DNA from: an uncultured Pseudomonadota bacterium
GTDB taxonomy: Bacteria; SAR324; NAC60-12
Direction: 5' to 3'
Length of the DNA: 27,240 nucleotides
NCBI GenBank assembly: GCA_913052275.1
Contig: CAJXDX010000004.1
Span: 1 to 27,240, forward strand
The position numbers were made by a program, and so were the translations under genes. Below the pieces are notes generated by a model. It ran no database searches. It was not told the origin of the DNA and was given only the letters and a program-made list of their open reading frames with translations. This document shows positions 15,820-24,781 of this stretch, piece by piece. Numbering within the stretch: the stretch's first letter is position 1; every line of letters begins with the position of its first letter.

Positions 15820-18800
15820 ATGCAAATGAAAACTTTCCTCAAATTATTACTGATTTTTTGTTTTTTGACATTTGGCCCTGCTTCAGTAAGTGCACAAGCA
15901 CTTGAAAACACTGATTCACGCTATCCTGAACGCAAGTACAGGCGGTTTCTTCTTCCAAACAAAATGAAAGTTATGCTGATTTCAGATAGAACTTTGCAGC
16001 GCGGGGCGGCTTCAATGACCGTCGCAGTAGGCTCAATGAGTGACCCTGAGAATCGCTATGGCATGGCACATTTTCTGGAGCACATGCTTTTTCTGGGAAC
16101 AGAGAAATACCCTGAGGAGGGCAGCTACCAGAAGTTTGTCTCGATACATGACGGATTCAGCAATGCCTACACAGCAGATGACCGTACCAACTACCATTTT
16201 GAGATTGCTCCGGATTATTTAGAGGAAGGTCTGGACCGGTTTTCACAATTCTTCCTGGGGCCGTTGTTTAATCAGGAACTGATTGAAAGAGAACTGAAAG
16301 CTGTGAATTCAGAACACTCCAAAAATATTCCTAATGATTTCCGCAGAATCAGGCAGGTGAAACGCAAAGCTTTTGTGGAAAGTCATCCTGCCAGGAATTT
16401 TGCTACCGGTACACTCGAAACACTGACAGAAGTTACAAGGGAAGAATTGCTTGCTTTTTACAAAAGCCATTATTCAAGTAACCGCATGATGCTGGCCGTT
16501 GCAGGACCTCAGGACCTGGATACTCTGCAGGATTGGGTGGTACCGCGATTTGTTTCAGTAAAGAACCTTAACCTGAAACAAATAAGGTTTTCGTCAAAAT
16601 ACATGAATTCCGATACTCGCTTCCGTTTGATGCGTGTTAAGACTATCAAGGACACGCGGTCCCTGACATTGATGTTTGCTTTACCAAAGACACTGCATTA
16701 TTACAAAAGCCAGCCGCTGGGTATGCTGGGTTTTCTGCTGGGGCATGAAGGCAAAGGCAGCTTGCTTTCGCTGCTGAAAAGAGAAAATCTTGCAACAGGG
16801 CTTTCTGCAGGAGGAGGAGAATCCAATAATTCATTTTCCAGTTTTGAAGTAAAAATTCAACTCACACCAAAAGGTCTCCGCAACTATAAGAAAATTATCC
16901 GAAATGTTTTCCAATATCTCAGCCTGCTTCGTAAATCCGGATTACCACACTATGTTTATGAAGAGGTGAAACGGATGTCGGAGCTTGACTACAGGTTTGC
17001 GGAAAAACCCGAAGGTACTTCTCTGGTCAATGTATTTTCAACGCTTATGATGTATTACCCTTTTCGAACAGTGGAAATTGCTCCATACATGATTACTGAG
17101 TTCAAACCGCGAATATTTGACAGCATGCTTTACAGTTTAACTCCAAATAATATGCTTGCTGTATTGGCTGCACGTGATGTAAAAACCAGTATGAAGGAAG
17201 AATTTTATGGAGTTGAATATGCGCTGACTTACACTGAGCCTGCATTAGTTAAGAAATGGCGTAATGCCAAAACTCGTACTGCCCTGAAACTTCCGGAATC
17301 AAACATTTTCCTTCCGGAAAGCCTTGATATTCTTTCTTACAAAGGCAGGATACAGTTGACTCATCAAACGCTGAAAGGACTGGAGAAGGAAGGGTTAAGC
17401 CCGGGATTGCTGAAAAGATTAGAATTTTTCAAAGGTAAATATTGGAGCTCTCTGGATGAAATTTTAAACTCTGTTGAGGCTACTTCTGGAACAGAAAATA
17501 CAGATGAACTGCGTGAAGTATTACGAAAACATGTTCTTGGGAAACCACAGATATTACAGGATGATCAGTATGGAAAAATCTGGTTCCAGCAGGATTTTCG
17601 TTTTGAAACTCCAAAAGCGCATCTGACATTCCGGATAAACACACCTCAAGTTTATTCTTCACCGCGAAACGCTGTATTATCTCAGCTTTATACAGATGCC
17701 ATCAGTGAAGGGCTGAATGAATTCGGTTATCCTGTCAGGCTGGCAGGTTTGGAATATGGTATCAATGTGGACAAAAAAGGAATAATTCTGACTTTCAGCG
17801 GATATTCAGACAGAATACTTGAACTGATAAAAAAAGTATCCGGCCGTTTAAAGGGAATAACCATCGATAAAAAAACCTTCAATACTCTCAAGGAAGTTCG
17901 AGCACGCCGTTACCAGAATTTTCATTTTCAGCAGCCATTTCAGCAGGCATTTTATTACAGGAGTCTGCTGCTGGAAGGGAGGAAATTTTCCATCATGGAT
18001 TATGAAAAGGCGATTAAGAAAATAAGTCTGAATGATGTGAAGAAATTTGCAGACAAAATTTATGATCGAATTTATATTGAGGGGCTTGCTTACGGTAATC
18101 TGCGTCAGGAACCTGTAATGGAAGCCGCAAAAGTTTTAAGACAAAATCTTGCAGGAAAACCGCTGCCTGAAGCAGAACGTTTCCGCGAAAGTGTTATACA
18201 GGTTCCATCTGGTAAATCACACGCTTTCACTCGTAAAATGCAGGTTGATAATTCGGCACTGGTTATGGAAACTCAGATTGGACAGCTAAGTCCTGAACTT
18301 CAGGGGGCATTACTTGTGATAGACAACCTGATGCAGCCTCAGTTTTATAATGAACTCAGAACAAGTCAACAGCTGGGATACATCGTCAATTCAGGCATGA
18401 CATTATTGGAGAAAACTTTGGGTTTAATATTTATGGTTCAATCCGGTGAATACGATGCCGAAATCCTGGAAAAAAGGATCGATGTTTTTCTTTTGAACTT
18501 TTTTGAATCATTAAAGGAACTTTCCGAAGAAGAATTTTCAAAAATTAAAAAATCAGTTCTGCATAGTAAATTGCAGAAAAGCACTTCTGTATCTGGTGAA
18601 GCCGAAAGGTTGTTTACTATCGCCTTTGAACGAAACGCTGAGTTTGATTTAAACAGTGAAAGCATTAAAGCAATCGAACAACTTAAGATGGAGGATATTC
18701 TGCAAGCTGTTGACAGCTATTTGCTGCCTTCAAGACAACGCAGACTGATTTTAAGAATGAGTGGAAAAAATCATCTCGAAGGAGTATCAGAGGGAGAACC

Positions 18801-18861
18801 GATTGTTTCTATTGCTGAATTCAAACAGCTTTATTCATGTCCGGAAAATTGTCTGCCTTAA
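15820..18861 (+). CDS. ptrA: Periplasmic M16 metalloprotease (pitrilysin/insulinase type)
   Basis: 1013-aa zinc protease of the protease III/insulinase family; it degrades peptides in a closed chamber. The N-terminus is a signal peptide: MQMK, a hydrophobic core FLKLLLIFCFLTF, then SVSAQA with likely cleavage after Ala25 or Ala27, so it should be periplasmic. The inverted zinc motif is H84-FL-E87-H88, and Glu165 in AVNSEHSKN is the third ligand. The 77-residue distance equals that of E. coli pitrilysin (92 to 169). NAYTADDRTNYHF and the C-terminal ELRTSQQLGYIVNSG are family hallmarks, the latter part of the substrate-site half. Length and four-domain layout match pitrilysin rather than the short two-subunit M16B enzymes. 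It stands alone and diverges from cyaY. Confidence 0.94.
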   Translation: MQMKTFLKLLLIFCFLTFGPASVSAQALENTDSRYPERKYRRFLLPNKMKVMLISDRTLQRGAASMTVAVGSMSDPENRYGMAHFLEHMLFLGTEKYPEEGSYQKFVSIHDGFSNAYTADDRTNYHFEIAPDYLEEGLDRFSQFFLGPLFNQELIERELKAVNSEHSKNIPNDFRRIRQVKRKAFVESHPARNFATGTLETLTEVTREELLAFYKSHYSSNRMMLAVAGPQDLDTLQDWVVPRFVSVKNLNLKQIRFSSKYMNSDTRFRLMRVKTIKDTRSLTLMFALPKTLHYYKSQPLGMLGFLLGHEGKGSLLSLLKRENLATGLSAGGGESNNSFSSFEVKIQLTPKGLRNYKKIIRNVFQYLSLLRKSGLPHYVYEEVKRMSELDYRFAEKPEGTSLVNVFSTLMMYYPFRTVEIAPYMITEFKPRIFDSMLYSLTPNNMLAVLAARDVKTSMKEEFYGVEYALTYTEPALVKKWRNAKTRTALKLPESNIFLPESLDILSYKGRIQLTHQTLKGLEKEGLSPGLLKRLEFFKGKYWSSLDEILNSVEATSGTENTDELREVLRKHVLGKPQILQDDQYGKIWFQQDFRFETPKAHLTFRINTPQVYSSPRNAVLSQLYTDAISEGLNEFGYPVRLAGLEYGINVDKKGIILTFSGYSDRILELIKKVSGRLKGITIDKKTFNTLKEVRARRYQNFHFQQPFQQAFYYRSLLLEGRKFSIMDYEKAIKKISLNDVKKFADKIYDRIYIEGLAYGNLRQEPVMEAAKVLRQNLAGKPLPEAERFRESVIQVPSGKSHAFTRKMQVDNSALVMETQIGQLSPELQGALLVIDNLMQPQFYNELRTSQQLGYIVNSGMTLLEKTLGLIFMVQSGEYDAEILEKRIDVFLLNFFESLKELSEEEFSKIKKSVLHSKLQKSTSVSGEAERLFTIAFERNAEFDLNSESIKAIEQLKMEDILQAVDSYLLPSRQRRLILRMSGKNHLEGVSEGEPIVSIAEFKQLYSCPENCLP

Positions 18862-18944
18862 TTAAGGAACAAAACTGACTTTTAAAACAGGAATATTGAA
18901 TTTAAAAGATAATATTCAGTTAATTAATTTCAAGGGGGGCAGGA

Positions 18945-18950
18945 TATAAT
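18945..18950 (+). promoter_or_regulatory. Perfect TATAAT box upstream of small unknown gene
   Basis: TATAAT after a G-run, 79 bases before the TTG at 19029. No good -35 is present at 16-18 bases; TTAATT lies 19 bases upstream. It would need an activator or may be chance. Confidence 0.25.
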
Positions 18951-19028
18951 TCTTTTAGGTAAGCAAGCGTGCTGGAAGTTTGTTTTTTGTGGTATGAACT
19001 TTGCGAGTACTTTTTTGGAAGGAAATTA

Positions 19029-19364
19029 TTGATTACAATAATAAAATATTTCTGGGAAATGAGTACTGAAAACCGGGTTCACCTGGAGGTGGACCAGCAC
19101 AGGCGTATTGGGATCACAGATGTAATAAGTATGCTGAAAGGTCTACGCAGCGAAGCTGTTATCAAGATCGTTCAGGCATCTGAGGTGTCTGAAAACGCTC
19201 AGGAACCTGATATCAATAATAACAGCAGCCACAAGGCTCAGCATAACATTTCATCTCAGGACTCATTTAAAAAATCACCAGCAGTCAAAGGTAACACGGA
19301 TTTACCCCAAATACGTGAATTGAACGAAATTGCTACACTGCTTAGAAGCATGGATATGCAGTAA
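19029..19364 (+). CDS. Hypothetical protein, about 111 aa
   Basis: I do not recognise this gene. From the TTG at 19029 it would be 111 aa; AAGGA (19019-19023) lies five bases upstream, favouring this start. An ATG at 19059 gives 101 aa and a more natural beginning (MSTENRVHLEVDQ) but has no ribosome binding site. The longest frame starts at 18969. The first half looks folded (RVHLEVDQHRRIGITDVISM then LRSEAVIKIVQ). The middle, from about EVSENAQEP to the run of Asn/Ser/His/Lys, is low-complexity and probably disordered. The end (LPQIRELNEIATLLRSMDM) could be a short amphipathic helix, as in a docking peptide. It converges on the multi-HTH gene with 14 bases between. Confidence 0.55.
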   Translation: MITIIKYFWEMSTENRVHLEVDQHRRIGITDVISMLKGLRSEAVIKIVQASEVSENAQEPDINNNSSHKAQHNISSQDSFKKSPAVKGNTDLPQIRELNEIATLLRSMDMQ

Positions 19365-19378
19365 AGGCAGCTTTCTTC

Positions 19379-20002
19379 CTAGATTATCCCTAATAATTTA
19401 AGCCGTTTCCTGTAGGAACTCACAGCACTTTCCGGAATTGTCAGACCTGCTTCACATGCTGTTAAGCACAGTTTTTTAGCAGATGCGAGTGGTTGTTCAC
19501 GCAAAATTTCAAATAAAAAACTCAGACTCTCACTGTCAAGATGCCTGTGGGGAGGTTCTGCAAGTTCTTCAATTGCATCAATGCTGGTGTTATATGCCTG
19601 TGCAATTTCTCGCCAGTTATTGTCATTAAGCAGTTCCCTTATTTCCACCTGTTCCACAAGACTGATTTGATCAAGTCTTCTCGGTACGGTTACTCCACGT
19701 TGTTTGCACCATCGTCGTAATGTTTTTTCGGTTACACCTGCGTCGGAGCAGATATCTTCTATTGATTCTCCCACCCCAATTCTTCCCACCAGCACTTCAC
19801 GTTCTGAATCAGTAAAACGGGAACTTTTTGCAGTCTTTTTTTGCTGGTTTTCTGTTACCAGTTCCCTGGCAACTGCCTTAACAGCAGAAATTTTCAAACC
19901 AAATTTTTCTGCTACTTCAGCAATTTTTTTACCCTTATCAAGTTCAATTGCGACCTGTATGTTTATTAATTCATGATTAATTTTTTGAGTTGATGTTGAC
20001 AT
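19379..20002 (-). CDS. Multi-helix-turn-helix DNA-binding protein
   Basis: 207-aa protein with about four helix-turn-helix-like units: residues about 10-45 (GKKIAEVAEKFGLKISAVKA), about 60-105 (ESIEDICSDAGVTEKTLRRW, transposase-type HTH), about 112-145 (NWREIAQAYNTSIDAIEEL), and about 155-205 (ASAKKLCLTACEAGLTIPES). No catalytic DDE or other enzymatic motif follows, so it is not a transposase, though its HTH types occur in them. A role as transcription factor or nucleoid protein is inferred. ATG 20002 (MSTSTQKINHEL) is chosen because the longer frame to 20197 adds a 65-residue Tyr/Phe/Leu-rich stretch and would start within or above the promoter candidate at 20069-20097. It faces away from the TerB-like gene. 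Confidence 0.75.
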   Translation of the reverse strand: MSTSTQKINHELINIQVAIELDKGKKIAEVAEKFGLKISAVKAVARELVTENQQKKTAKSSRFTDSEREVLVGRIGVGESIEDICSDAGVTEKTLRRWCKQRGVTVPRRLDQISLVEQVEIRELLNDNNWREIAQAYNTSIDAIEELAEPPHRHLDSESLSFLFEILREQPLASAKKLCLTACEAGLTIPESAVSSYRKRLKLLGII

Positions 20003-20068
20003 GAGAAACAGTCTCAAAAATAGAAAGTATTTATAATGTATAACTGCACCATTTAAATAAAATCTTTT

Positions 20069-20097
20069 TCTATACATGGTCAAGACCTTCTTGACAA
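20069..20097 (-). promoter_or_regulatory. Promoter with inverted-repeat operator for the multi-HTH gene
   Basis: Minus strand: -35 TTGTCA (20097-20092, 5/6), a 17-base spacer, and -10 TATAGA (20074-20069, 4/6). A perfect GTCAAGA-CCT-TCTTGAC inverted repeat (20079-20095) fills most of the spacer, a classic repressor position, and suggests autoregulation. The leader of about 60 bases ends in a small GAGA/TCTC hairpin just before the ATG at 20002. Confidence 0.5.
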
Positions 20098-20238
20098 GAT
20101 GTCCTTCCTTTGCGATGCTGAGAACACGTTTTGTAGAAAAACAGTCCATGATAAAAGTATTTTCCTGATGCATAGTTATACTGATTAAAAAGTTCAATTT
20201 TTGAGCAATAAATTAATCTGTTTTATGGAGTAAGAGTT

Positions 20239-20721
20239 ATGGAGGAAAGTTATAATTCAATAGTAGAATTTCGCATAATTCCGGAATGTCTTGAAAAAAT
20301 AAGCGAGGACGGGAAGGTTTGGCTGGCAGTAGCAATTTCGAATATCCTTATTTCAGATAAGCAGCTTGCTCCAGAAGAGAAAGGCTACTTCAAAGACGCG
20401 GTAATGATGGTTGAAAATGAAGACTTGCAGAAACAATTGCTTGAAGCAATGAAAAATCGTGAAATTTTGGAAATGGGGGATTTGACCGATGACCGTGAGT
20501 TTGCCGGACATTTTTTCTTCTTCTTGGGGATGCTGATTGCAGCAGATGGCAAGATAAAAAATTCTGAAGTAAAAATGCTTTCAAAAATTTGCGGAAAGCT
20601 TGGGTTCCCTCCTGATTCTTCCAGGATGGTGTTGCGCTGGGTTACTGAATTGATCAAGCTCAACAATGATAGAAACAAGATAATTGAAGAACTTAAAGAA
20701 TTAAAACCAGTATTTGTATAA
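20239..20721 (+). CDS. TerB-like domain protein
   Basis: 160-aa, all-helical acidic protein. LGMLIAADGKIKNSEVKMLSKICGKLGF (about 95-122) is the typical TerB/DjlA-N metal-binding helical motif (AADGxIxxxE). The first half, AISNILISDKQLAPEEKGYFKDA (about 32-54), is a degenerate copy of it. TerB-like proteins occur in stress and membrane-associated complexes, but the biochemical role is poorly defined, and nothing else here indicates tellurite resistance. GGAG eight bases before ATG 20239 supports the start. It precedes the dehydrogenase gene by 50 bases and may share its transcript. Confidence 0.7.
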   Translation: MEESYNSIVEFRIIPECLEKISEDGKVWLAVAISNILISDKQLAPEEKGYFKDAVMMVENEDLQKQLLEAMKNREILEMGDLTDDREFAGHFFFFLGMLIAADGKIKNSEVKMLSKICGKLGFPPDSSRMVLRWVTELIKLNNDRNKIIEELKELKPVFV

Positions 20722-20771
20722 TTATTGTTAAGTAAATTCCAATTAATCATAAATATTCTGGTGAATTTTGA

Positions 20772-21701
20772 ATGTCCCTTTTAATTTGCATACCCGACTC
20801 ATTCCAGCCCCAATCATTAAGTTATGCCTTAAAATCACTTGATCCGGAGCTTCATATTGAGATTGGTCCGGAGAATGTGAAAAATCCGTCAGCAGTTGAA
20901 TTTGCTGTAGTCTGGAAAAATCCTGAAGGGCACTTACTCAATTACCCAAATTTGAAAGCTATTTCATCTTACGGGCATGGAGTAGATAATTTATTATCTG
21001 ACGGGAAACTACCGCATGGGATACCTATTGTGCGTTTAAAAGATGAAACAATGGCTAACTCGATGAGTGAGTATTTACTGGCTGTTGTACTTCTCCAGCG
21101 GAGGCAGCTCCTGGAGTACGCGAAGAATCCGGGATTCAGTGAATGGGGGACTTCTATATTTCATCCAGGGAACCAAATCGGAATTCTTGGTCTTGGTTAT
21201 CTGGGGCAGGCATCTGCAAAAGTGTTTTTGAACATGGGTTTTAATGTTGCCGGATGGAGCAGAAGAATGAAGCAAATTGATGGAATAAGTTGTTTTTCAG
21301 GCAGCGAAGGTCTTACAAAGATGCTCACACAAACTGATTATCTGATCAATTTACTGCCGAATACTTCTGCCACTCAGGATTTGTTGAATTATCAAACCTT
21401 AAGTAAGCTCAAAAGAGGTGCATATGTAATTAATGTCGGTCGTGGACAAACACTTGTTGATGAAGACCTGATTGCCTTATTGGATAATGGGCATCTGTCC
21501 GGAGCCTGTCTGGATGTATTCCGGACTGAACCACTGCCTGCAGATCATCAATTTCGGAATCACAATAAAATACTTATCACGCCACACAATTCCAGCACTA
21601 CTCCAGCTGAGTCTGCTGCTCCGCAAATCCTTGAAAATTATAGAAGAGCTATATCCGGGGAAAAACTGTTGCACCTGGTTGACATGAAACATGGCTATTG
21701 A
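20772..21701 (+). CDS. D-2-hydroxyacid dehydrogenase (GhrA-like)
   Basis: 309-aa NAD(P)-dependent dehydrogenase of the D-isomer-specific 2-hydroxyacid family. The Rossmann motif GILGLGYLG is at 137-145, followed by GWSRR, whose basic residues after the second strand suggest NADPH use. Catalytic residues are Arg224 (NVGRG), Glu253 (FRTEPLP) and His272 (TPHNSS). Length and WSRRMKQIDGISCF resemble glyoxylate/hydroxypyruvate reductase A, so glyoxylate or hydroxypyruvate reduction is the best guess; the true substrate is unproven. Expected to be cytoplasmic. The lipoprotein gene begins three bases after its stop, so the two are co-transcribed. Confidence 0.88.
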   Translation: MSLLICIPDSFQPQSLSYALKSLDPELHIEIGPENVKNPSAVEFAVVWKNPEGHLLNYPNLKAISSYGHGVDNLLSDGKLPHGIPIVRLKDETMANSMSEYLLAVVLLQRRQLLEYAKNPGFSEWGTSIFHPGNQIGILGLGYLGQASAKVFLNMGFNVAGWSRRMKQIDGISCFSGSEGLTKMLTQTDYLINLLPNTSATQDLLNYQTLSKLKRGAYVINVGRGQTLVDEDLIALLDNGHLSGACLDVFRTEPLPADHQFRNHNKILITPHNSSTTPAESAAPQILENYRRAISGEKLLHLVDMKHGY

Positions 21702-21704
21702 TCC

Positions 21705-22841
21705 ATGAATCTTCACTTAATTTCTGCTAACTCTACAGTCTGTTTTTTGTTCTGTACATTCAGCAGTATCTGGTTGATTTCCTGTGGAATGCGGACGCCC
21801 CCTGTTTTTATTCCGGAAGAAAAAGCAAAACAAACAATTATGGATCTAAAAGTCCAGCAGCGTGATAATCGTGTCCGCTTATCTTGGAAAATAAACCAAA
21901 CTGAAAGAATTAACAGACTGAAGAAGTTTGATGCGGAATTGGGAGAGGGAGATTATTTTCTTATTCATCAAAAGCTAATTCAGCTTGATTGCAGAGATTG
22001 TGAGCCAACGGAATTGCCTGATTTAAAAGTGATGATTCCCAGCGATTCACTGCTTCAGGATGGCAATCAAATATTTTATTATCTGCAATTTCCTGAAAAC
22101 GTTTTAAATATCCATTCCTATCAGCTTAGTCACTTCGGACCTGATGATGAAATTTTTTCGCAGTCACAATCTGTAAGATTGAGAAGGAGCAATGTTTTTC
22201 CGAAGCTTCCTGTACCAGAACTGGAAATTGTTCAAATTGAAGATGAAAGTCAAATTGTAAGATTTCCTTTTGGCAAAGTTGTACAGCATAAAAAAATTGA
22301 GATTGTTGATGGACATAAAATTGAACAACTGAAGGAAATAGAAAAAAAAGAGAAATCTGAAGAACTTACTGTACAAATACAGCCTCAAACAGAATTTAGG
22401 TCATTTACGTTAAGAATTTCATGGCCTCGGCTTTTAAATCAAAGTATGAAGGGCCTTACAGGTAAGGGAGATTATTTTGAGGAACAGGAATTATACCGAA
22501 ATCATCTTTACCGTACAATAAATAGAGAAAGGTGGCCGGAAACACCAATTAACAGTAAATCTGCCTCAGACAACTATTTCCTGGACATACTTAAAATGCA
22601 AATTACTCCTCTAAACCCGCCTCTTTCAGCAGATACTCATCCGGATATATTCCCCCCAAAAATCCCGTTTTATATTGATTTATCAGTCAAATATGTAGAT
22701 ACTTGGCATTATAAACTGCGGTTAGTTGATCGTTTCGGAAATGAAAGTGAAGCATCAGAAACTGTCAGCTTTGATTTGCCGAAAACCACAATTTTCGCAA
22801 AGAATTTTGGTAAAAAGATTTTGGTTCCTCACACTGATTGA
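21705..22841 (+). CDS. Predicted lipoprotein with FN3-like segments
   Basis: 378-aa exported lipoprotein of unknown function. The N-terminus has a hydrophobic stretch and a good lipobox LISC, giving lipidated Cys27. CGMRTPPVFIPE after it recalls the CG-x-x-G-P-P start of small outer-membrane lipoproteins. Two stretches look like fibronectin-III strands: IMDLKVQQRDNRVRLSW near residues 45-61, and YKLRLVDRFGNESEASETV (about 341-359), the latter a typical FN3 last strand pair. The middle carries a Lys/Glu-rich segment (about 205-222). No catalytic motif is visible. It lies between the dehydrogenase and the TPR lipoprotein, with three-base gaps on both sides, so it probably acts with the TPR lipoprotein at the envelope. 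Confidence 0.7.
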   Translation: MNLHLISANSTVCFLFCTFSSIWLISCGMRTPPVFIPEEKAKQTIMDLKVQQRDNRVRLSWKINQTERINRLKKFDAELGEGDYFLIHQKLIQLDCRDCEPTELPDLKVMIPSDSLLQDGNQIFYYLQFPENVLNIHSYQLSHFGPDDEIFSQSQSVRLRRSNVFPKLPVPELEIVQIEDESQIVRFPFGKVVQHKKIEIVDGHKIEQLKEIEKKEKSEELTVQIQPQTEFRSFTLRISWPRLLNQSMKGLTGKGDYFEEQELYRNHLYRTINRERWPETPINSKSASDNYFLDILKMQITPLNPPLSADTHPDIFPPKIPFYIDLSVKYVDTWHYKLRLVDRFGNESEASETVSFDLPKTTIFAKNFGKKILVPHTD

Positions 22842-22844
22842 CCT

Positions 22845-24749
22845 GTGAGAAATATTTACTGTTTCTTAATTGTACTGTTAATTCTACTTACTGCCGGCTG
22901 TACTGAAAACGGTAAGAATGTACAGGAATTTCTGCTCACCAGCGAAAATGTGCACAGTTATATCGATCAGCAAAAGAAAATTGTTGATTCTGATCAGGAA
23001 AACGCATCAGCACATTATAATTTATCCAGATCGTACTATTTCATCAAAGAATACGAAAAAGCAGAACATCATGCTCGTAGAGCCACGCGATATGATCCGC
23101 TTAATGCGGGTTATTATGAGCTACTTGGAAGCTTGGCTTTTGTGCTTGAGCGCTATGGCGACGCCATCACGGAGTTAGCGACTTCGGTCAGAATTGCTCC
23201 CGAACGGGTTTCAGTTTATCTGAAACTAGCTGCAACATACGAAAAAATTGATGATGATGGTCGAGCTGTTTCATCCCTGGTTCAGGCACTGCAAATAGAT
23301 AGGCATTATGTTGAAGCCCTGTACCATCTGGCTCGAATATATTTGCGACAGCGAGAATTTGAAGGTTCATTACGCACTCTTGAAACTCTACTGAAACTGG
23401 AGCCGCAAAATAAAGAAGCAATGCTGATGAGAATTCAGACATATTCTCTCCAGGGAAGCTATTACTACGCGCAAACCCTGGCAGAAGAAATGCTGAATCA
23501 ATTTCCTGATTACGCTCCAGTCAGGCGTGAGTTACTCAGAATTAAATTTGCTCAGCAGCAATGGCCTGAGGCGCAAGCCATGCTGATTCAGCTCAAAGCT
23601 AAAAACACTCTCTCCCCAGAAGATCAGCTTATTGAAGCATATTTGCTTATACATCAGAAACAGGAAAATGAAGCCCGTCAGCGCTTTGAATCCATTCTTG
23701 AGAGGAATCCCAAAAATGTGGATGCGATCATGGGATTAGCAGTACAACTGCTGCGTAAAGGATTTTTGGATGATTCTCTCAGCTGGCTCAATCGTGGACT
23801 GGAAATCAACCCTCGTCTGGCTAAAGCGCATTATCTGCGTGCATCAATATTATTTCGACAAGGTGATTATTTGCAGGGAGACCTTGCTATCGCAAGGGCA
23901 TTGGAATTAGATCCGGCCAATCCATCATTCCAGCTGTTGTTTTTACGCAGACAACTGATGCAGGGAGAGCTGGCAGTTGTTGAAAAACAATTAAAGAGAA
24001 TTCAGGAAAAACATCCGCTGAATACAGAGGCTTTGCTGCTTCAGGCAGATTTGTATAAAAATCGAGGTAACACAGATGAATCTGAGAAATTACTTAGACA
24101 AGCAATTCTGGTTCAGGATTCACCCTCAATTCATTTTTCCCTGGCAAGGGTACTTTTTCAGCAAAGCAAGTATCGATCGGTTTTGGAAGTTACAACACCT
24201 TTAATGGATGTATTGTCAGGTAATTGGGAAGTGATTTATTTGCATGCATTGACGTTAAGTCGTTTGGAAAAATACGAAGAGGCGCTGCAGATAAGTCAGC
24301 CGTTTCTGAGTAGAAAAGAGAGTCAAGGTTATGCCCATCGGCTGGTTGGAGATTTACTGCGTTACAAAGGTAACGAGCAGGACGCACAAAAAGTTTATCG
24401 AGAGGGGCTTGAGCAGTTCCCGGGGCACCTGTTTCTGGTGGACGGATTAAGTGCATCATTAATGATTACTGAAAATTGGGTACAGTTACAGGAACTGCTG
24501 GAAACGACTTTGGAGCAAAGCCAGCGTCTTGAAGGAAATCTTCCAATACAGCTTATTTTTCTGGACAGATTGGCAGTCACGTATCAGCGTCTGCAGAAGA
24601 CAGAAAAAAAACTTCAAATTTTAAGGGAATATCATCAAAATAATGATCCACTAACAGCTGCACAATTGAACTCATTGGAAGAGCAACTTTTGTTTCCTGT
24701 TTCATTGCCCTCTCTTGAAAAAGCACTTTCTCCAATATTGCTTCCTTAA
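22845..24749 (+). CDS. TPR-repeat lipoprotein
   Basis: 634-aa protein beginning with GTG at 22845. A hydrophobic signal (FLIVLLILLTAGC) ends in a near-consensus lipobox with Cys19; the residue at -3 is Thr, so lipidation is likely but not certain. The rest is tetratricopeptide repeats: for example SAHYNLSRSYYFIKEYEKAE, AGYYELLGSLAFVLERYGDA, ALYHLARIYLRQREFEGS and AHYLRASILFRQGDY. At least ten repeats run from about residue 45 to 600. TPR solenoids bind other proteins; similar lipoproteins accompany exopolysaccharide export, pili and secretion, but no such system is in the window. It is three bases after the FN3-like lipoprotein gene and 32 bases before the carboxyltransferase gene. Confidence 0.85.
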   Translation: MRNIYCFLIVLLILLTAGCTENGKNVQEFLLTSENVHSYIDQQKKIVDSDQENASAHYNLSRSYYFIKEYEKAEHHARRATRYDPLNAGYYELLGSLAFVLERYGDAITELATSVRIAPERVSVYLKLAATYEKIDDDGRAVSSLVQALQIDRHYVEALYHLARIYLRQREFEGSLRTLETLLKLEPQNKEAMLMRIQTYSLQGSYYYAQTLAEEMLNQFPDYAPVRRELLRIKFAQQQWPEAQAMLIQLKAKNTLSPEDQLIEAYLLIHQKQENEARQRFESILERNPKNVDAIMGLAVQLLRKGFLDDSLSWLNRGLEINPRLAKAHYLRASILFRQGDYLQGDLAIARALELDPANPSFQLLFLRRQLMQGELAVVEKQLKRIQEKHPLNTEALLLQADLYKNRGNTDESEKLLRQAILVQDSPSIHFSLARVLFQQSKYRSVLEVTTPLMDVLSGNWEVIYLHALTLSRLEKYEEALQISQPFLSRKESQGYAHRLVGDLLRYKGNEQDAQKVYREGLEQFPGHLFLVDGLSASLMITENWVQLQELLETTLEQSQRLEGNLPIQLIFLDRLAVTYQRLQKTEKKLQILREYHQNNDPLTAAQLNSLEEQLLFPVSLPSLEKALSPILLP

Positions 24750-24781
24750 GTTATAAGTAAAAAACCATAAAATTTTACCGA

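Noticed and set aside
18856..18867. CCTTAATTAAGG palindrome at the end of the M16 protease gene
   Set aside because: Has no loop and no T-run, so it cannot be a hairpin terminator; a 12-base palindrome can arise by chance in AT-rich sequence.
20003..20197. N-terminal extension of the multi-HTH protein
   Set aside because: The stretch is Tyr/Phe/Leu-rich and AT-driven and contains the promoter and operator candidates.
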